From assembly GCF_004152935.1 (NCBI RefSeq), contig NZ_SETE01000004.1, positions 248,001 to 312,000 on the forward strand: a stretch of 64,000 nucleotides of DNA, in the 5' to 3' direction. The position numbers were made by a program, and so were the translations under genes. The notes beneath the pieces are model-generated. The model was not told where the DNA came from. It did not search any database and worked only from the letters and a program-made list of their open reading frames with translations. Origin of the DNA: Brumimicrobium glaciale. GTDB lineage: Bacteria > Bacteroidota > Bacteroidia > Flavobacteriales_D > Crocinitomicaceae. Positions 1-9,333 of the stretch are shown here, piece by piece; the stretch's first letter is position 1, and each line of letters begins with the position of its first letter.

Positions 1-63
1 TTTTCCCTATCCAAATTGTATTATCCATTCACATTCATTAATATCACAGAAAAAAAACATAAA

Positions 64-627
64 ATGAATAATATAACAGACTGGGAAGGATATCTTGCGA
101 AATTTGAAGAAGTCTTAGCACAAGAGACACCTCAACCACCCTATAATGACCCGATGTATTTGGATTATTTTAAATTGAATCGCAGTAGACAAAAACGTTG
201 GTTGAAAACGGCGAAAATCAATAAAGAATTAACAAAGGCAATTAAAGCAATAGACCAAAAACAAACGTGGTATTTAATTACTGAACCTTGGTGTGGTGAC
301 GCAGCGCATAATGCTCCTTTCATTTATATGATGTCGGAAATCAATCCAAATATTACCTTGAAAATCGTTTGGAGAGATACCGAACCTTTTATGATTGATG
401 ATTACCTAACAAATGGCGGGAAAGCTATTCCTAAATTAGTGATCAGAGATGAAAACAATAAAGATTTACATACTTGGGGACCTCGCCCAGAAGAATGTCA
501 GGTCCTTTTTACAAAACTTAAAGAAGAAAATGCTGACTTCGAAAAACAAAAGATAGAATTGCAAAATTGGTACAATGGTAATAAGGGGGAAGCTATTCAA
601 ACAGAGTTTTTGGACATTTTATCCTAA
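64..627 (+). CDS. thioredoxin-like family protein
   Basis: This is a protein of about 187 aa with a thioredoxin-like fold of the cytosolic 'thioredoxin family' type common in Bacteroidota. The strongest motif is EPWCGDA around residues 75-80, where the usual CxxC active site is reduced to a single Cys (C77) followed by Gly-Asp-Ala. That fits a monothiol or bacilliredoxin-like role rather than a classical disulfide reductase. A later IPKLVI stretch corresponds to the cis-Pro segment of the fold. The open frame extends upstream to a TTG at 16, but the ATG at 64 follows an A-rich stretch and gives a sensible start. There is no signal peptide, so it is probably cytoplasmic. It stands alone before a long repeat-rich spacer, and its last codons are copied downstream at 864-931. 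The fold is fairly sure; the substrate is unknown. Confidence 0.75.
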   Translation: MNNITDWEGYLAKFEEVLAQETPQPPYNDPMYLDYFKLNRSRQKRWLKTAKINKELTKAIKAIDQKQTWYLITEPWCGDAAHNAPFIYMMSEINPNITLKIVWRDTEPFMIDDYLTNGGKAIPKLVIRDENNKDLHTWGPRPEECQVLFTKLKEENADFEKQKIELQNWYNGNKGEAIQTEFLDILS

Positions 628-662
628 AATAACCAAAAACTCTTTTTGAATAATTACGAATT
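595..662 (+). repeat. 68-bp direct repeat, copy 1 (end of thioredoxin-like gene)
   Basis: Bases 595-662 are identical to 864-931 at an offset of 269 bp. Copy 1 covers the last codons and stop of the thioredoxin-like gene plus the following AT-rich sequence, including an AAACTCTTTTTG tract. Confidence 0.9.
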
Positions 663-863
663 ACGAATTATAAATTACGAATTCGAAGAGAGATTGCCCT
701 GATCTAGGCTGCCTTCGACAAGCTAGTCAACGAAGCTTTATCACCGGCGACTGAGCTTGCCGAAGGTGACGAGTTCGAAGAGATATTGCCCTGATGAAGC
801 ATTGCCTTCGACAGGCTCAGTCAACGGATTACTCTTTGGTAATTGGCGCTTCCAAGGTGACGA

Positions 864-931
864 ATTCAAACAGAGTTTTTGGACATTTTATCCTAAAATA
901 ACCAAAAACTCTTTTTGAATAATTACGAATT
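864..931 (+). repeat. 68-bp direct repeat, copy 2 (detached gene end)
   Basis: Identical copy of 595-662 inside the spacer, still carrying the final codons and TAA of the upstream gene but with no coding sequence in front. The DNA between the copies is made of dispersed repeats, which suggests a repeat element inserted with, or was followed by, a segmental duplication. Confidence 0.9.
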
Positions 932-1092
932 GTTAATTGGGAATTACGAATTAGGGTTTACGAAATTGAAAAGTAAAGCTTCAATATCTGTAAGAAGTCA
1001 TAAAGCTTACTCAGTTTACTGATGTTCTTTTAAGGTGCTGATTTTGTAAATAAAACTTACTGTTTGTAGGCTATCAACCCACATCTCCACTC

Positions 1093-1243
1093 CGTAAAGA
1101 TCCTTCAATCGTAAAGTCACGGACTTTAGCGATTTTCAGGATGACGTGCTCCGTGGGGTTTTTCAATTCCCCACATACAAACCTCGTCATCCTGGAGTAA
1201 AGTTCAAAAATTTGTTTTTGAAGCTTTGCGAAGGATCTTTACG
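1093..1243. repeat. palindromic REP/MITE-like element
   Basis: The ends are exact inverted repeats (CGTAAAGATCCTTC at 1093-1106 and its complement at 1230-1243). An inner inverted pair, GGATGACG and CGTCATCC, lies around 1139-1195. The whole 151 bp could fold into one long hairpin. A degenerate relative is visible around 39757-39812. Confidence 0.75.
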
Positions 1244-1690
1244 AAATCATTAAACTTACTCAGTCCCGAAAGTTTAAAACCCTAGCGACTGAGCGCGTCG
1301 ATGGTGACGAATTCATAGAAGTATAACCCTGATAAACACTGCCTTCGATCCATTCGGCAAGCTCAGGAACCTCAGGCTCAGTCAACGGATTACTCTTCGG
1401 CGACCGAGCTTGTTGAAGGTGACGAATTGTAAAAGAAATTAGACTCATGAAAGTTAATAGAAATTTTCTGTTTTTGGATAAAAGTAACGAGGAACCGAAC
1501 CTTAGAAAAACTCTAATTTAGAGAAATTGCTCTGTCTCAATTCTACAATAGAAAACTCACATACAACAACTTACAACTGTAACCAACCATAGAATTTCTT
1601 CAAAAAAGAATCATCTCTCCTATTTTTAGCCTTTAAAGCTACAACCTTCTAATAAAATTGTTTAAATTCGCAAACTTAAATGATAATGCA

Positions 1691-2149
1691 ATGCCTTGGT
1701 ATGTGCTCTTAACGAAACCTAAAAGTGAAAAGAAAGTGGAATCCCGCTTACTGCAATTAGACGTAAATGCATATTGCCCCACCAGAATCGAACGCCGTCA
1801 ATGGAGTGACCGAGTAAAAAAGGTCGAAACTCCATTACTTCCATCGATGATATTGGTAAATTTAGAGGACAAAGAACGTGATATCGTTTTCGAAGTTCCT
1901 GGAGCATTGCGCTATCTTTTTTGGATGGGGAAACCCGCCCAAGTAAGTGAGCAAGAAATTGATGTATTGAAAGAAATGAGTGAAAACCAAGCTAACATTA
2001 TTTCGGTGGAACAACTCAAAGAAGGTAGTGAAATTGATATTACCAACTTGGGAAGTGAAGTCAAAAAAGGGGTGGTGAAGAAGATCTCGGGGAATCAATG
2101 TTGGGTGGTACTCAAAAATTTAGGTTACGTCGTTAAAATCAAAATTTAA
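1691..2149 (+). CDS. UpxY/NusG-like transcription antiterminator
   Basis: A 152-aa protein with an N-terminal NGN domain (WYVLLTKPKSEKK near the start) and a C-terminal KOW-type segment ending in KNLGYVVKIKI. Family knowledge: NusG paralogues of the UpxY type sit at the head of capsule or exopolysaccharide loci in Bacteroidota, bind RNA polymerase and help it read through the long operon. The position here, first before about 19 kb of polysaccharide genes on the same strand, fits that role. The ATG at 1691 (MPWYVLL) matches the usual start; an upstream in-frame TTG at 1658 would add 11 unlikely residues. It is separated from the next gene by about 670 bp of repeats, so the leader it acts on could lie in that spacer. 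It is probably not the housekeeping NusG, which normally sits by secE and the ribosomal genes. Confidence 0.8.
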   Translation: MPWYVLLTKPKSEKKVESRLLQLDVNAYCPTRIERRQWSDRVKKVETPLLPSMILVNLEDKERDIVFEVPGALRYLFWMGKPAQVSEQEIDVLKEMSENQANIISVEQLKEGSEIDITNLGSEVKKGVVKKISGNQCWVVLKNLGYVVKIKI

Positions 2150-2823
2150 CAACATATCCTAAATTTTTAATGGTTAATTATTAAGGTTTAATTATTAACG
2201 CGGGGGATCAATTGACAATGGATAATTGATAATTGATAATTCGCTGGGTGGTTAGCTGGGTGGTTATTTGACTCGGGCGGTTTTTAATTGTCAATTAAAA
2301 TTGATAATTCGCAGAGTGGTTATTTGACATGATTGGAATGATTAATTTGATAATGTTGTAGGGACGGTTTGTAAACCGTCCGTATACACAGAAATCAAAT
2401 TATACAAGCACCAATTGTCGAACTATATTTATTGAATACTTATAATCAACATGTTGTAAATAACAATGTGACTGATGAGGGCGAAGCCGCGGAAAATTGG
2501 GGCTTCGGCTCCGCTCAGCCACCAATTTCCAGGGAGAAGGTGCCTTCGGTAGGGAAAAGGAGAGAAAGTATTGAATATTGAAAAATAGAGGGAGTAATAG
2601 AGGAGTTAGAAAATCCTCCCCCTACCCCTCCCGATTATTTCGGGACAGGCTCTCCAAAGAGGGAGACGAAATCAAAATACCTGACACCTATTAATAATAT
2701 GTATCTCTTTTTTTAACTTAGCTTATTAAATCAAAATTTAAAGAACAGAGGTATTCTTACATTTCCCTTTTTAGGGGGCAGGGGGAGGACGCTAAACACC
2801 TTTTCAAAATCATATTAAAAAAA
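2150..2823. other. repeat-rich leader region between antiterminator and first epimerase gene
   Basis: No gene is seen. It contains TTAATGGTTAA and GATAATTGATAATT simple repeats (2160-2260), a palindrome at 2362-2381, a GC-rich GAAGCC...GGCTTC inverted stretch at about 2478-2530, and a CCTCCCCCTACCCCTCC repeat near 2626 with a partial complement near 2770. It is a plausible site for the locus promoter and for antiterminator action, but no consensus promoter could be picked. Confidence 0.55.
2362..2381. repeat. GGACGG-type palindrome
   Basis: Perfect 20-bp palindrome GGACGGTTTGTAAACCGTCC. Relatives with different arms occur at about 50950-50995 and 57782-57908, so it is one member of a dispersed family. 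Confidence 0.85.
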
Positions 2824-3822
2824 ATGAATACAGAACAATTCACAAGCTTAAAAAACAAAAACATCCTAGTAACAGGAGGCGCTGGTTTCATAGGTTCTAA
2901 TCTTTGTGAAGTTTTATTAGAAATTGGAGCGGTAGTTACTTGCTTGGACGATTTTTCTACCGGAAACAAACAAAATATTAAAACCTTTCTAGAAAATTCA
3001 AACTTTACTTTAATTGAAGGTGATATTCGTGATTTAGAAACTTGTCATAAAGCTTGTGAAAAAATGGATTTTGTACTGCATCAAGCTGCCCTGGGATCAG
3101 TTCCACGTTCTATTAAGGATCCTATTAAAACAAATGAAATAAATGTTAGCGGCTTTTTAAATATGTTAGTTGCTGCAAGAGATGCTAATGTCAAACGTTT
3201 TATTTATGCTGCGAGTAGTTCTACTTATGGTGATTCTGAAAACTTACCGAAAGTTGAGCATATTATTGGTAAACCATTATCTCCGTACGCAATTACAAAA
3301 TATGTGAATGAATTATACGCTGATAATTTCTTTGTAACTTATGGATTAAATACAATCGGATTACGTTATTTCAATGTTTTCGGAAGACGTCAAGATCCAA
3401 ATGGGGCTTATGCTGCTGTTATTCCTTTATTCGTGAAACAATTTATGGATCACGAAAGTCCAACTTTAAATGGTGATGGAACTTATTCACGCGATTTCAC
3501 ATACATAGACAATGTATTGCAGATGAATTTATTGGCAATGACGACAGAAAATAAATCTGCATTAAACCAAGTCTACAATACCGCTGTAGGTGACCGCACT
3601 ACTCTATTGGAATTAACTGAATTATTAAAAAAACATTTGGCTAATTTTGATAGTGAGATTTCTAAAGTAGAGATTAAGCATGGTCCGAATAGAAAAGGAG
3701 ATATTCCTCATTCTTTGGCGGCTGTGGATAAAGCTAAGGAATTACTGGGTTATAATCCTACTCATGTCATTGAAAGTGGGGTTTCTGAGTCTGTTCAATG
3801 GTACTGGGATAATTTGAAATAG
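2824..3822 (+). CDS. wbpP: NAD-dependent epimerase, UDP-N-acetylglucosamine 4-epimerase (WbpP/TviC type)
   Basis: A 332-aa extended short-chain dehydrogenase/reductase. The Rossmann motif GGAGFIG lies at residues 18-24, a Ser cluster at 131-133 and the catalytic YxxxK at Y155-K159. The GSVPRS stretch (91-96) is typical of the WbpP/TviC branch, which interconverts UDP-GlcNAc and UDP-GalNAc (or the uronic acid forms) in the cytoplasm for surface polysaccharides. The ATG at 2824 follows an A-rich stretch; the first ten residues before the Rossmann strand are normal for the branch. It is the first sugar-nucleotide gene after the antiterminator. The family is sure; the exact sugar (GlcNAc or GlcNAcA) is inferred. 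The symbol denotes family similarity only. Confidence 0.8.
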   Translation: MNTEQFTSLKNKNILVTGGAGFIGSNLCEVLLEIGAVVTCLDDFSTGNKQNIKTFLENSNFTLIEGDIRDLETCHKACEKMDFVLHQAALGSVPRSIKDPIKTNEINVSGFLNMLVAARDANVKRFIYAASSSTYGDSENLPKVEHIIGKPLSPYAITKYVNELYADNFFVTYGLNTIGLRYFNVFGRRQDPNGAYAAVIPLFVKQFMDHESPTLNGDGTYSRDFTYIDNVLQMNLLAMTTENKSALNQVYNTAVGDRTTLLELTELLKKHLANFDSEISKVEIKHGPNRKGDIPHSLAAVDKAKELLGYNPTHVIESGVSESVQWYWDNLK

Positions 3823-4075
3823 GATGCCGGTGGCATCTAAAAATTACCGCAGAGGGCACAAAGGAGACGCAATCCCGTACAGTTGTCGGGATCGCAAAGA
3901 AAGAAGGGTTCACCTGCGGTAAAGAGAAAAGAAGATATAACTCAAATAATTAATCTAAAAGAAAAAGTACTAAGTTAAAATCCGGAGGGATTAAGGGGAG
4001 CATCTATAAAAGTTAAGCGAATAAAGAAATCTAAAAACAACGAATAACCAAATCAACAACCAAAAAACCAAAATC

Positions 4076-4453
4076 ATGAATACAAATTTAAAAAACCAGT
4101 GGATCGCTTTGGAAGAAGAGTACCAAGCACTACTTAAAGAAAAAGTTAACAAACACAATCTTAATAACACATCTAACATAATTCATCCATCAATTTCAAG
4201 TCAAATGACTTTTTGTAGTGATGGTGTAATTATTAAGAAACTCAACAATGGATTACATAGAAGTGGAATTAGTGTAAAAGTTTTTGATAAAACTATCGCT
4301 GAAATGAAGACTTTGGATCAAATTAAAAACGGTTCGAACGGAACAAGTGATAAATTATATTTGCCGATTATTGAGTATAAAAAAGAGGAAATAGCTGGTT
4401 ATAATCCTAAGGAAGCCGCTGATCAAGACTTTTCGATTGTGATAAATGGATAA
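4076..4453 (+). CDS. hypothetical protein, 125 aa
   Basis: I do not recognise this protein. It starts with a Lys/Glu-rich, probably helical segment (residues 1-28), followed by a mixed region with Asn-rich stretches, and ends in DFSIVING. There is no signal peptide, membrane segment or metal motif. It lies between the epimerase and pgi, in the same direction, about 250 bp from the first and 210 bp from the second, and the spacers contain repeats, so it need not share their transcript. The start ATG at 4076 follows an ACCAAAAAACCAAAATC leader. It may be a real small gene because the frame is open over 125 codons with normal composition, but this rests on the open frame alone. Confidence 0.5.
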   Translation: MNTNLKNQWIALEEEYQALLKEKVNKHNLNNTSNIIHPSISSQMTFCSDGVIIKKLNNGLHRSGISVKVFDKTIAEMKTLDQIKNGSNGTSDKLYLPIIEYKKEEIAGYNPKEAADQDFSIVING

Positions 4454-4662
4454 ATTTGTAAAATCGTGAGTTTGTTTATTTGTATAACAGTCAATTTGTT
4501 TGGTCAAGGATTATCAAACTTTGTCATAAACGAATTAACAGAAAAAAAACGATTAAATTAAATATAACGGGAATTTGTGAGCGAGACGCAATGCAAACAA
4601 ATTTACTTTCTAACGAATAACCGAAAAAACAAATTTACCCCCCGAACACCCTACTTAAAAAC

Positions 4663-6267
4663 ATGTTCCCTAAAATTAACCCTACTCAAACCAAAGCTTG
4701 GAAAAAGCTTAAAGCGCATTATCTAACGCACGGTTCGATTCACATGAATGAGCTTTTTGAAAATGATACAAATCGCTTTGAAAAGTTCTCTTTTGAGTTC
4801 GAGGATTTTCTATTTGATTTCTCTAAGAATATTATCACCGAGAAAACGATGGAATTATTGATGGAGCTAGCTGAAGAATGTCAACTATCAGAAGCTATTT
4901 CTGCGATGTTTAATGGAGAAAACATCAATGAAACTGAAGATCGAGCGGTTTTACATACTGCGTTACGTAATTTTTCGAATGAACCTGTTCTTGTGAATGG
5001 GGAGAATATTACTCCACTAGTTGAACACGAAAGAAATAGAATAAAAGCAATTTGTGAAGAAATTCATTCTGAGAAATGGACTGGTTTTACTGGGAAAAAG
5101 ATCAAGACCATTGTTAATATAGGTGTTGGCGGAAGTGATTTAGGTGCGGCAATGGTTACAGAAGCGCTACAGCCTTTTTGGGAGGAAGACATGAAACCTC
5201 TTTTCATAAGCAATATAGATGGTGCCAATCTTTTAGAAGCGTTAGAAGAAATTGATTTTGAAGAAACACTTTTTATTGTGGCTTCTAAGACTTTTACAAC
5301 GCAAGAAACAATGACCAATGCCACTACAATTAAAGAATTATTTCTCGAAGAATGTCATGAAGAGTCTTTTATTGAAAATCACTTTATAGCGATTACAGGA
5401 AATAAAGAGGCGGCCAATAAATTTGGGATTCCAGATGAAAATATTTTTGAAATATGGGATTGGGTTTGTGGAAGATTTAGTCTTTGGGGTTCTATGGGCA
5501 TTTCTATTGCTTTAACAATCGGTTATGAGCAGTTTGAAGAACTTTTAAAAGGTGCAAATGCTGTTGATAAACATTTTAAAAATGAAAAACTAGAGAAGAG
5601 TATTCCAGTTATCATGGGGATGTTGAGTATTTGGTACATTAACTTTTTCAATGCAAACAGTGAGGCTGTCCTCCCCTACTATCATCATCTATCAAAATTC
5701 AAAGCCTATTTACAACAAGGTGCGATGGAAAGTAATGGTAAAAGCACAGACAGAAATGGTTCACCCATAAATTACCAAACAGGAGTTGTAATTTGGGGAG
5801 AAGTAGGAACAAATGGACAACATTCTTTTCATCAACTCTTACATCAAGGAACACAGTTTATTCCATGTGACTTTATCATTCCAATCAATTCTCAAAATGG
5901 TTTGCAAGATCATCAAGACAAATTATTAAGTAACGCTTTTGCACAAACAGAAGCATTGATGAAAGGAAGAACACATTCTAAAAATGAAATACCTTTTAAA
6001 ATATTCGAAGGAAATAAACCAACAAATTCGATTTTAGTTAAAGAACTTACACCTTATAATTTAGGGAGTCTTCTTGCTGTTTATGAACACAAAATTTTTG
6101 TTCAAGGAATTATCTGGAATATTTTTAGTTTCGATCAATGGGGAGTTGAATTAGGGAAAGAACTTGCTTCTGATAAATTAGTCGCAATTAAAAAGCATAA
6201 ACAAGCTAAAGCTTTTGATGGATCTACAAATGGATTGTTGAATAAGGTTGAAGAATGGAGGGTTTAA
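4663..6267 (+). CDS. pgi: glucose-6-phosphate isomerase
   Basis: A 534-aa cytosolic enzyme that interconverts glucose 6-phosphate and fructose 6-phosphate. The sugar-phosphate binding signature NIGVGGSDLG is at 152-160 onward. The second family signature appears in the GVVIWGEVGTNGQHSFHQLL region, and a conserved AMESNGK segment precedes it. The length fits the large bacterial/eukaryotic-type Pgi. Fructose 6-phosphate is the precursor of UDP-GlcNAc and mannose-type sugars, so its place in a polysaccharide locus can supply precursors, although it may also be the only housekeeping copy. It starts at the ATG at 4663. An EamA-type or regulatory partner is not seen nearby. Confidence 0.95.
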   Translation: MFPKINPTQTKAWKKLKAHYLTHGSIHMNELFENDTNRFEKFSFEFEDFLFDFSKNIITEKTMELLMELAEECQLSEAISAMFNGENINETEDRAVLHTALRNFSNEPVLVNGENITPLVEHERNRIKAICEEIHSEKWTGFTGKKIKTIVNIGVGGSDLGAAMVTEALQPFWEEDMKPLFISNIDGANLLEALEEIDFEETLFIVASKTFTTQETMTNATTIKELFLEECHEESFIENHFIAITGNKEAANKFGIPDENIFEIWDWVCGRFSLWGSMGISIALTIGYEQFEELLKGANAVDKHFKNEKLEKSIPVIMGMLSIWYINFFNANSEAVLPYYHHLSKFKAYLQQGAMESNGKSTDRNGSPINYQTGVVIWGEVGTNGQHSFHQLLHQGTQFIPCDFIIPINSQNGLQDHQDKLLSNAFAQTEALMKGRTHSKNEIPFKIFEGNKPTNSILVKELTPYNLGSLLAVYEHKIFVQGIIWNIFSFDQWGVELGKELASDKLVAIKKHKQAKAFDGSTNGLLNKVEEWRV

Positions 6268-6430
6268 AAGAGTTATCATGTTATGAGGTTGTCATGTTAC
6301 GGAGTTATGATTTGATGGAACTACAATTCTAAAATTAAATTTCCATCAAATCATAACAACATAACTTCATAACAACCTAACCAGATAACTTCATCACAAC
6401 ATCACAACATCACAATATAACTGAAAAAAA

Positions 6431-6793
6431 TTGACCATCAAAAGCCACAAAGATTTAAATGTTTGGAAAGAAAGCATGGATCTCGTTGAAGACATTTACT
6501 CCATCTCAAAAAACTTCCCAAAAGAAGAAATTTATGGATTAACTAGTCAAATGAGAAGATGTGCAGTTTCCGTACCATCAAATATTGCTGAAGGAGCTGG
6601 TAGAAAAGGAGAAAAAGAATTTGCCCGTTTTTTATACATAGGTTTAGGTTCCCTTTCAGAATTAGAGACACAATTCGAAATAGCAATCCGCTTAAAGTAC
6701 ATTCCAAACGAAATTCAAACAGAGGTGATTTTTGACAAAATAATTTATATCAGAAGAATGCTTTCTAAACTAATTAAAAGCATCGTTTTATAA
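6431..6793 (+). CDS. four-helix bundle protein (S23 / 'IVP' family)
   Basis: A 120-aa protein with the family hallmarks: an opening HKDLNVWKESMDL, a middle CAVSVPSNIAEGAGR, and a closing LSELETQFEIA helix. Family knowledge: these small four-helix bundle proteins were first seen as ORFs inside 23S rRNA intervening sequences and are scattered in Bacteroidota genomes, often inside polysaccharide loci. Their function is unknown. The likely start is a TTG at 6431 right after an A-tract; there is no nearby in-frame ATG that keeps the conserved HKDL segment. It is flanked by AT-rich spacers full of CATAACTTCATCACAACATCA-like simple repeats. Confidence 0.8.
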   Translation: MTIKSHKDLNVWKESMDLVEDIYSISKNFPKEEIYGLTSQMRRCAVSVPSNIAEGAGRKGEKEFARFLYIGLGSLSELETQFEIAIRLKYIPNEIQTEVIFDKIIYIRRMLSKLIKSIVL

Positions 6794-6848
6794 CTAGATA
6801 ACAACATCACTTCATCACAAGATCACATCACAACAATTTTAAAAAAAA

Positions 6849-8258
6849 ATGAAAATTAAAAACATCTGCTGCATCGGAGCTGGTTACGTTGGAGGACCAA
6901 CAATGTCAGTTCTTGCACTTAAGAATCCAAACATAAAAGTTACAGTTGTTGATATCAATCAAGATCGAATTAACTCATGGAATGACGAAAACTTGGGTGA
7001 TTTACCTATATATGAACCTGGATTAGAGGAAATCGTTAATGAAGCAAGAGGAAGAAACTTGTTCTTTAGTACTGATGTAGAAAAAGCGATTGATGAAGCA
7101 GAAATGATCTTTATCTCAGTAAACACTCCAACTAAAACCTATGGTAAAGGAAAAGGAATGGCGGCTGATTTAAAATATATAGAACTTTGTGCTAGACAAA
7201 TCGCTAAAGTTGCAACGACAGATAAAATAGTCGTTGAAAAATCCACTTTACCTGTAAGAACGGCACAAGCCATTAAAGATATTCTAGACAATACAGGTAA
7301 CGGAGTAAAATTTCAAATTTTATCGAATCCTGAGTTCTTAGCAGAAGGTACAGCAGTTCAAGATTTACTGACACCAGACCGTGTTTTAATTGGTGGTGAG
7401 GAAAGTGAAGAAGGTACAATAGCTATGAATTCCTTAGTTGAAATATATGCTACATGGATTCCTAAAGAAAATATATTAACCACCAATGTTTGGTCTTCTG
7501 AACTTTCAAAATTAGTTGCCAACGCATTCCTTGCCCAAAGAGTATCCTCTATTAATGCTATATCAGAACTTTGTGAAGTCACTGGAGCTGATGTTGGTGA
7601 AGTGAGCAGAGCAATTGGAATGGACAGCAGAATTGGTCCTAAATTCTTAAAAGCTTCTGTTGGCTTTGGAGGTTCTTGTTTTCAAAAAGATATTCTCAAC
7701 TTAGTTTACATTGCAAAAACTTATGGTTTAAATGAAGTTGCAGATTATTGGGAGCAAGTAATTATTATGAATGATTACCAAAAAAGAAGATTTGCCGATA
7801 ATATAGTAAGTACTCTTTATAATACCGTATCTGGAAAGAAAATAACTTTCCTAGGTTGGGCTTTTAAGAAAGACACCAACGATACCCGTGAATCTGCGGC
7901 TATTTATGTGGCTGATGCTTTAATGAATGAACAAGCAGAAATAATTGTTTATGATCCAAAAGTAAGCGAGAAAAGAATTTATGAAGACCTTGATTATTTA
8001 GGTTCAAGAAGTCCAGAAGAAAATAGAAGATTACTCAAAGTCGTTAAAGACCCTTATATAGCTAGTGAAGAAGCTCATGCTATTGCTATTTTGACTGAAT
8101 GGGATGAATTTATTGAATATGATTGGAAGAAAATATACGATTCAGTAGTGAAACCAGCTTTTGTATTTGATGGACGAAAGTTATTGGATGCAGAATTAAT
8201 GTCAAAAATTGGATTTGATTATTCTTCAATTGGAATTTCTAAAACGCAAAACAAATAA
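6849..8258 (+). CDS. ugd: UDP-glucose 6-dehydrogenase, eukaryote-like long form
   Basis: A 469-aa enzyme that oxidises UDP-glucose twice to UDP-glucuronate with NAD+. The dinucleotide motif is [11 protein letters not shown] (8-18) and the catalytic Cys is C277 in [10 protein letters not shown]. Many stretches ([45 protein letters not shown]) read much like animal and plant UGDH and less like the shorter Ugd/TuaD forms usual in bacteria. The product feeds the next gene, whose ATG overlaps this stop codon (ATG at 8258 inside TAATG), so the two are translationally coupled. It starts at the ATG at 6849 after an A-tract. The function is very likely. Confidence 0.93.
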   Translation: MKIKNICCIGAGYVGGPTMSVLALKNPNIKVTVVDINQDRINSWNDENLGDLPIYEPGLEEIVNEARGRNLFFSTDVEKAIDEAEMIFISVNTPTKTYGKGKGMAADLKYIELCARQIAKVATTDKIVVEKSTLPVRTAQAIKDILDNTGNGVKFQILSNPEFLAEGTAVQDLLTPDRVLIGGEESEEGTIAMNSLVEIYATWIPKENILTTNVWSSELSKLVANAFLAQRVSSINAISELCEVTGADVGEVSRAIGMDSRIGPKFLKASVGFGGSCFQKDILNLVYIAKTYGLNEVADYWEQVIIMNDYQKRRFADNIVSTLYNTVSGKKITFLGWAFKKDTNDTRESAAIYVADALMNEQAEIIVYDPKVSEKRIYEDLDYLGSRSPEENRRLLKVVKDPYIASEEAHAIAILTEWDEFIEYDWKKIYDSVVKPAFVFDGRKLLDAELMSKIGFDYSSIGISKTQNK

Positions 8259-9268
8259 TGAAAATATTAGTAACTGGAGCAGCAGGCTTTATCGGGTATC
8301 ACTTGTGTGAACAACTAATAAAGCTAGGCCATGACGTTGTTGGATTAGATAATCTAAATGATTATTATGATGTCAATTTAAAACTTGATCGATTAAAAGA
8401 GTTAGGTATTTCAGAAAAAGGAATCCAATACAACAAAAGTGTACAAAGTAATATACATGGTAAGAGACTTCAGTTTATTAAAATCAATTTGGAGGATCAA
8501 GAAAATTTACCTGTATTTTTTAAAGAAAATAGTTTTGATGTGGTTTGTAATCTGGCTGCACAAGCAGGTGTTAGGTTTAGCATTGAAAAACCAATGAAGT
8601 ATGTTGAAAGCAATATTGTTGGTTTTGCTAATCTATTAGAATGTGTACGTAGTAACAAAGTTAGTAAACTAGTTTATGCTAGTAGCTCAAGTGTATATGG
8701 TTTAAACGAAAAAACCCCATTCGCTACTGATGACAATGTGGATAATCCGATTAGTATGTATGCTGCTACTAAAAAGAGCAATGAATTAATGGCACATACG
8801 TATAGCCATTTATTTGGAATTGAAACAATTGGATTAAGATTTTTTACTGTCTACGGACCATGGGGAAGACCTGATATGGCAATGTTCTTATTTACAGATG
8901 CTATTCTAAATGACAAACCTATTAAGGTATTTAATGAAGGAAATCTTTCACGAGATTTTACATACATCGACGATATTGTAAAGGGTGTAATAAATACTAT
9001 TGAAAAGAAAAATCCAAATAAAAGTCTTTACAATTTATACAATATTGGAAATGGAAGTCCTATTAAATTAAATAATTACATAGAGGAAATTGAAGTTGCT
9101 ACTGGAAAAGAAGCTGAAAGGATTATGATGCCCATGCAACCAGGAGATGTTGAACAAACATGGGCGGATACAAGTGCGCTTTTTAAGGATTATAATTACA
9201 AACCATCTACCAACATCAATAAAGGCATAAAGGAGTTTGTTAAGTGGTATAAAGACTACTATAAATAA
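8258..9268 (+). CDS. NAD-dependent epimerase, UDP-glucuronate 4-epimerase type
   Basis: A 336-aa extended SDR. The Rossmann motif GAAGFIG is at 7-13, the Ser-rich ASSSSVYG at about 141-148, and the catalytic Y168-K172 pair in MYAATK. The segments NLNDYYDVNLK, AAQAGVRFS and GPWGRPDM are typical of UDP-glucuronate 4-epimerases (Cap1J/LpsL type), which make UDP-galacturonate. Overlap with the dehydrogenase stop codon supports consecutive steps: UDP-Glc to UDP-GlcA to UDP-GalA. A role on another UDP-sugar cannot be excluded from sequence alone. Confidence 0.85.
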   Translation: MKILVTGAAGFIGYHLCEQLIKLGHDVVGLDNLNDYYDVNLKLDRLKELGISEKGIQYNKSVQSNIHGKRLQFIKINLEDQENLPVFFKENSFDVVCNLAAQAGVRFSIEKPMKYVESNIVGFANLLECVRSNKVSKLVYASSSSVYGLNEKTPFATDDNVDNPISMYAATKKSNELMAHTYSHLFGIETIGLRFFTVYGPWGRPDMAMFLFTDAILNDKPIKVFNEGNLSRDFTYIDDIVKGVINTIEKKNPNKSLYNLYNIGNGSPIKLNNYIEEIEVATGKEAERIMMPMQPGDVEQTWADTSALFKDYNYKPSTNINKGIKEFVKWYKDYYK

Positions 9269-9333
9269 TTGATAAGCTTTTTATTTTTAAAAAATCATCA
9301 ATATTTACACAAAAAATATTATATAAAAATTTA

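Larger units (their letters stand above)
628..1690. other. repeat-rich intergenic region
   Basis: About 1 kb without a credible gene. It holds a 68-bp copy of the preceding gene's 3' end (864-931), alternating AATTACGAATT-type simple repeats (651-685 and 926-955), several copies in both orientations of a CCTTCGACAGGCTCAGTCAACG-like dispersed repeat (about 708-850 and 1300-1420), and a palindromic element at 1093-1243. The one open frame here (minus strand, 1260-1448) runs through these repeats and is not protein-like. Confidence 0.7.

Noticed and set aside
1260-1448. 62-codon minus-strand frame in the first spacer
   Set aside because: It lies wholly within dispersed GGCTCAGTCAACG-type repeats and has no protein-like pattern.
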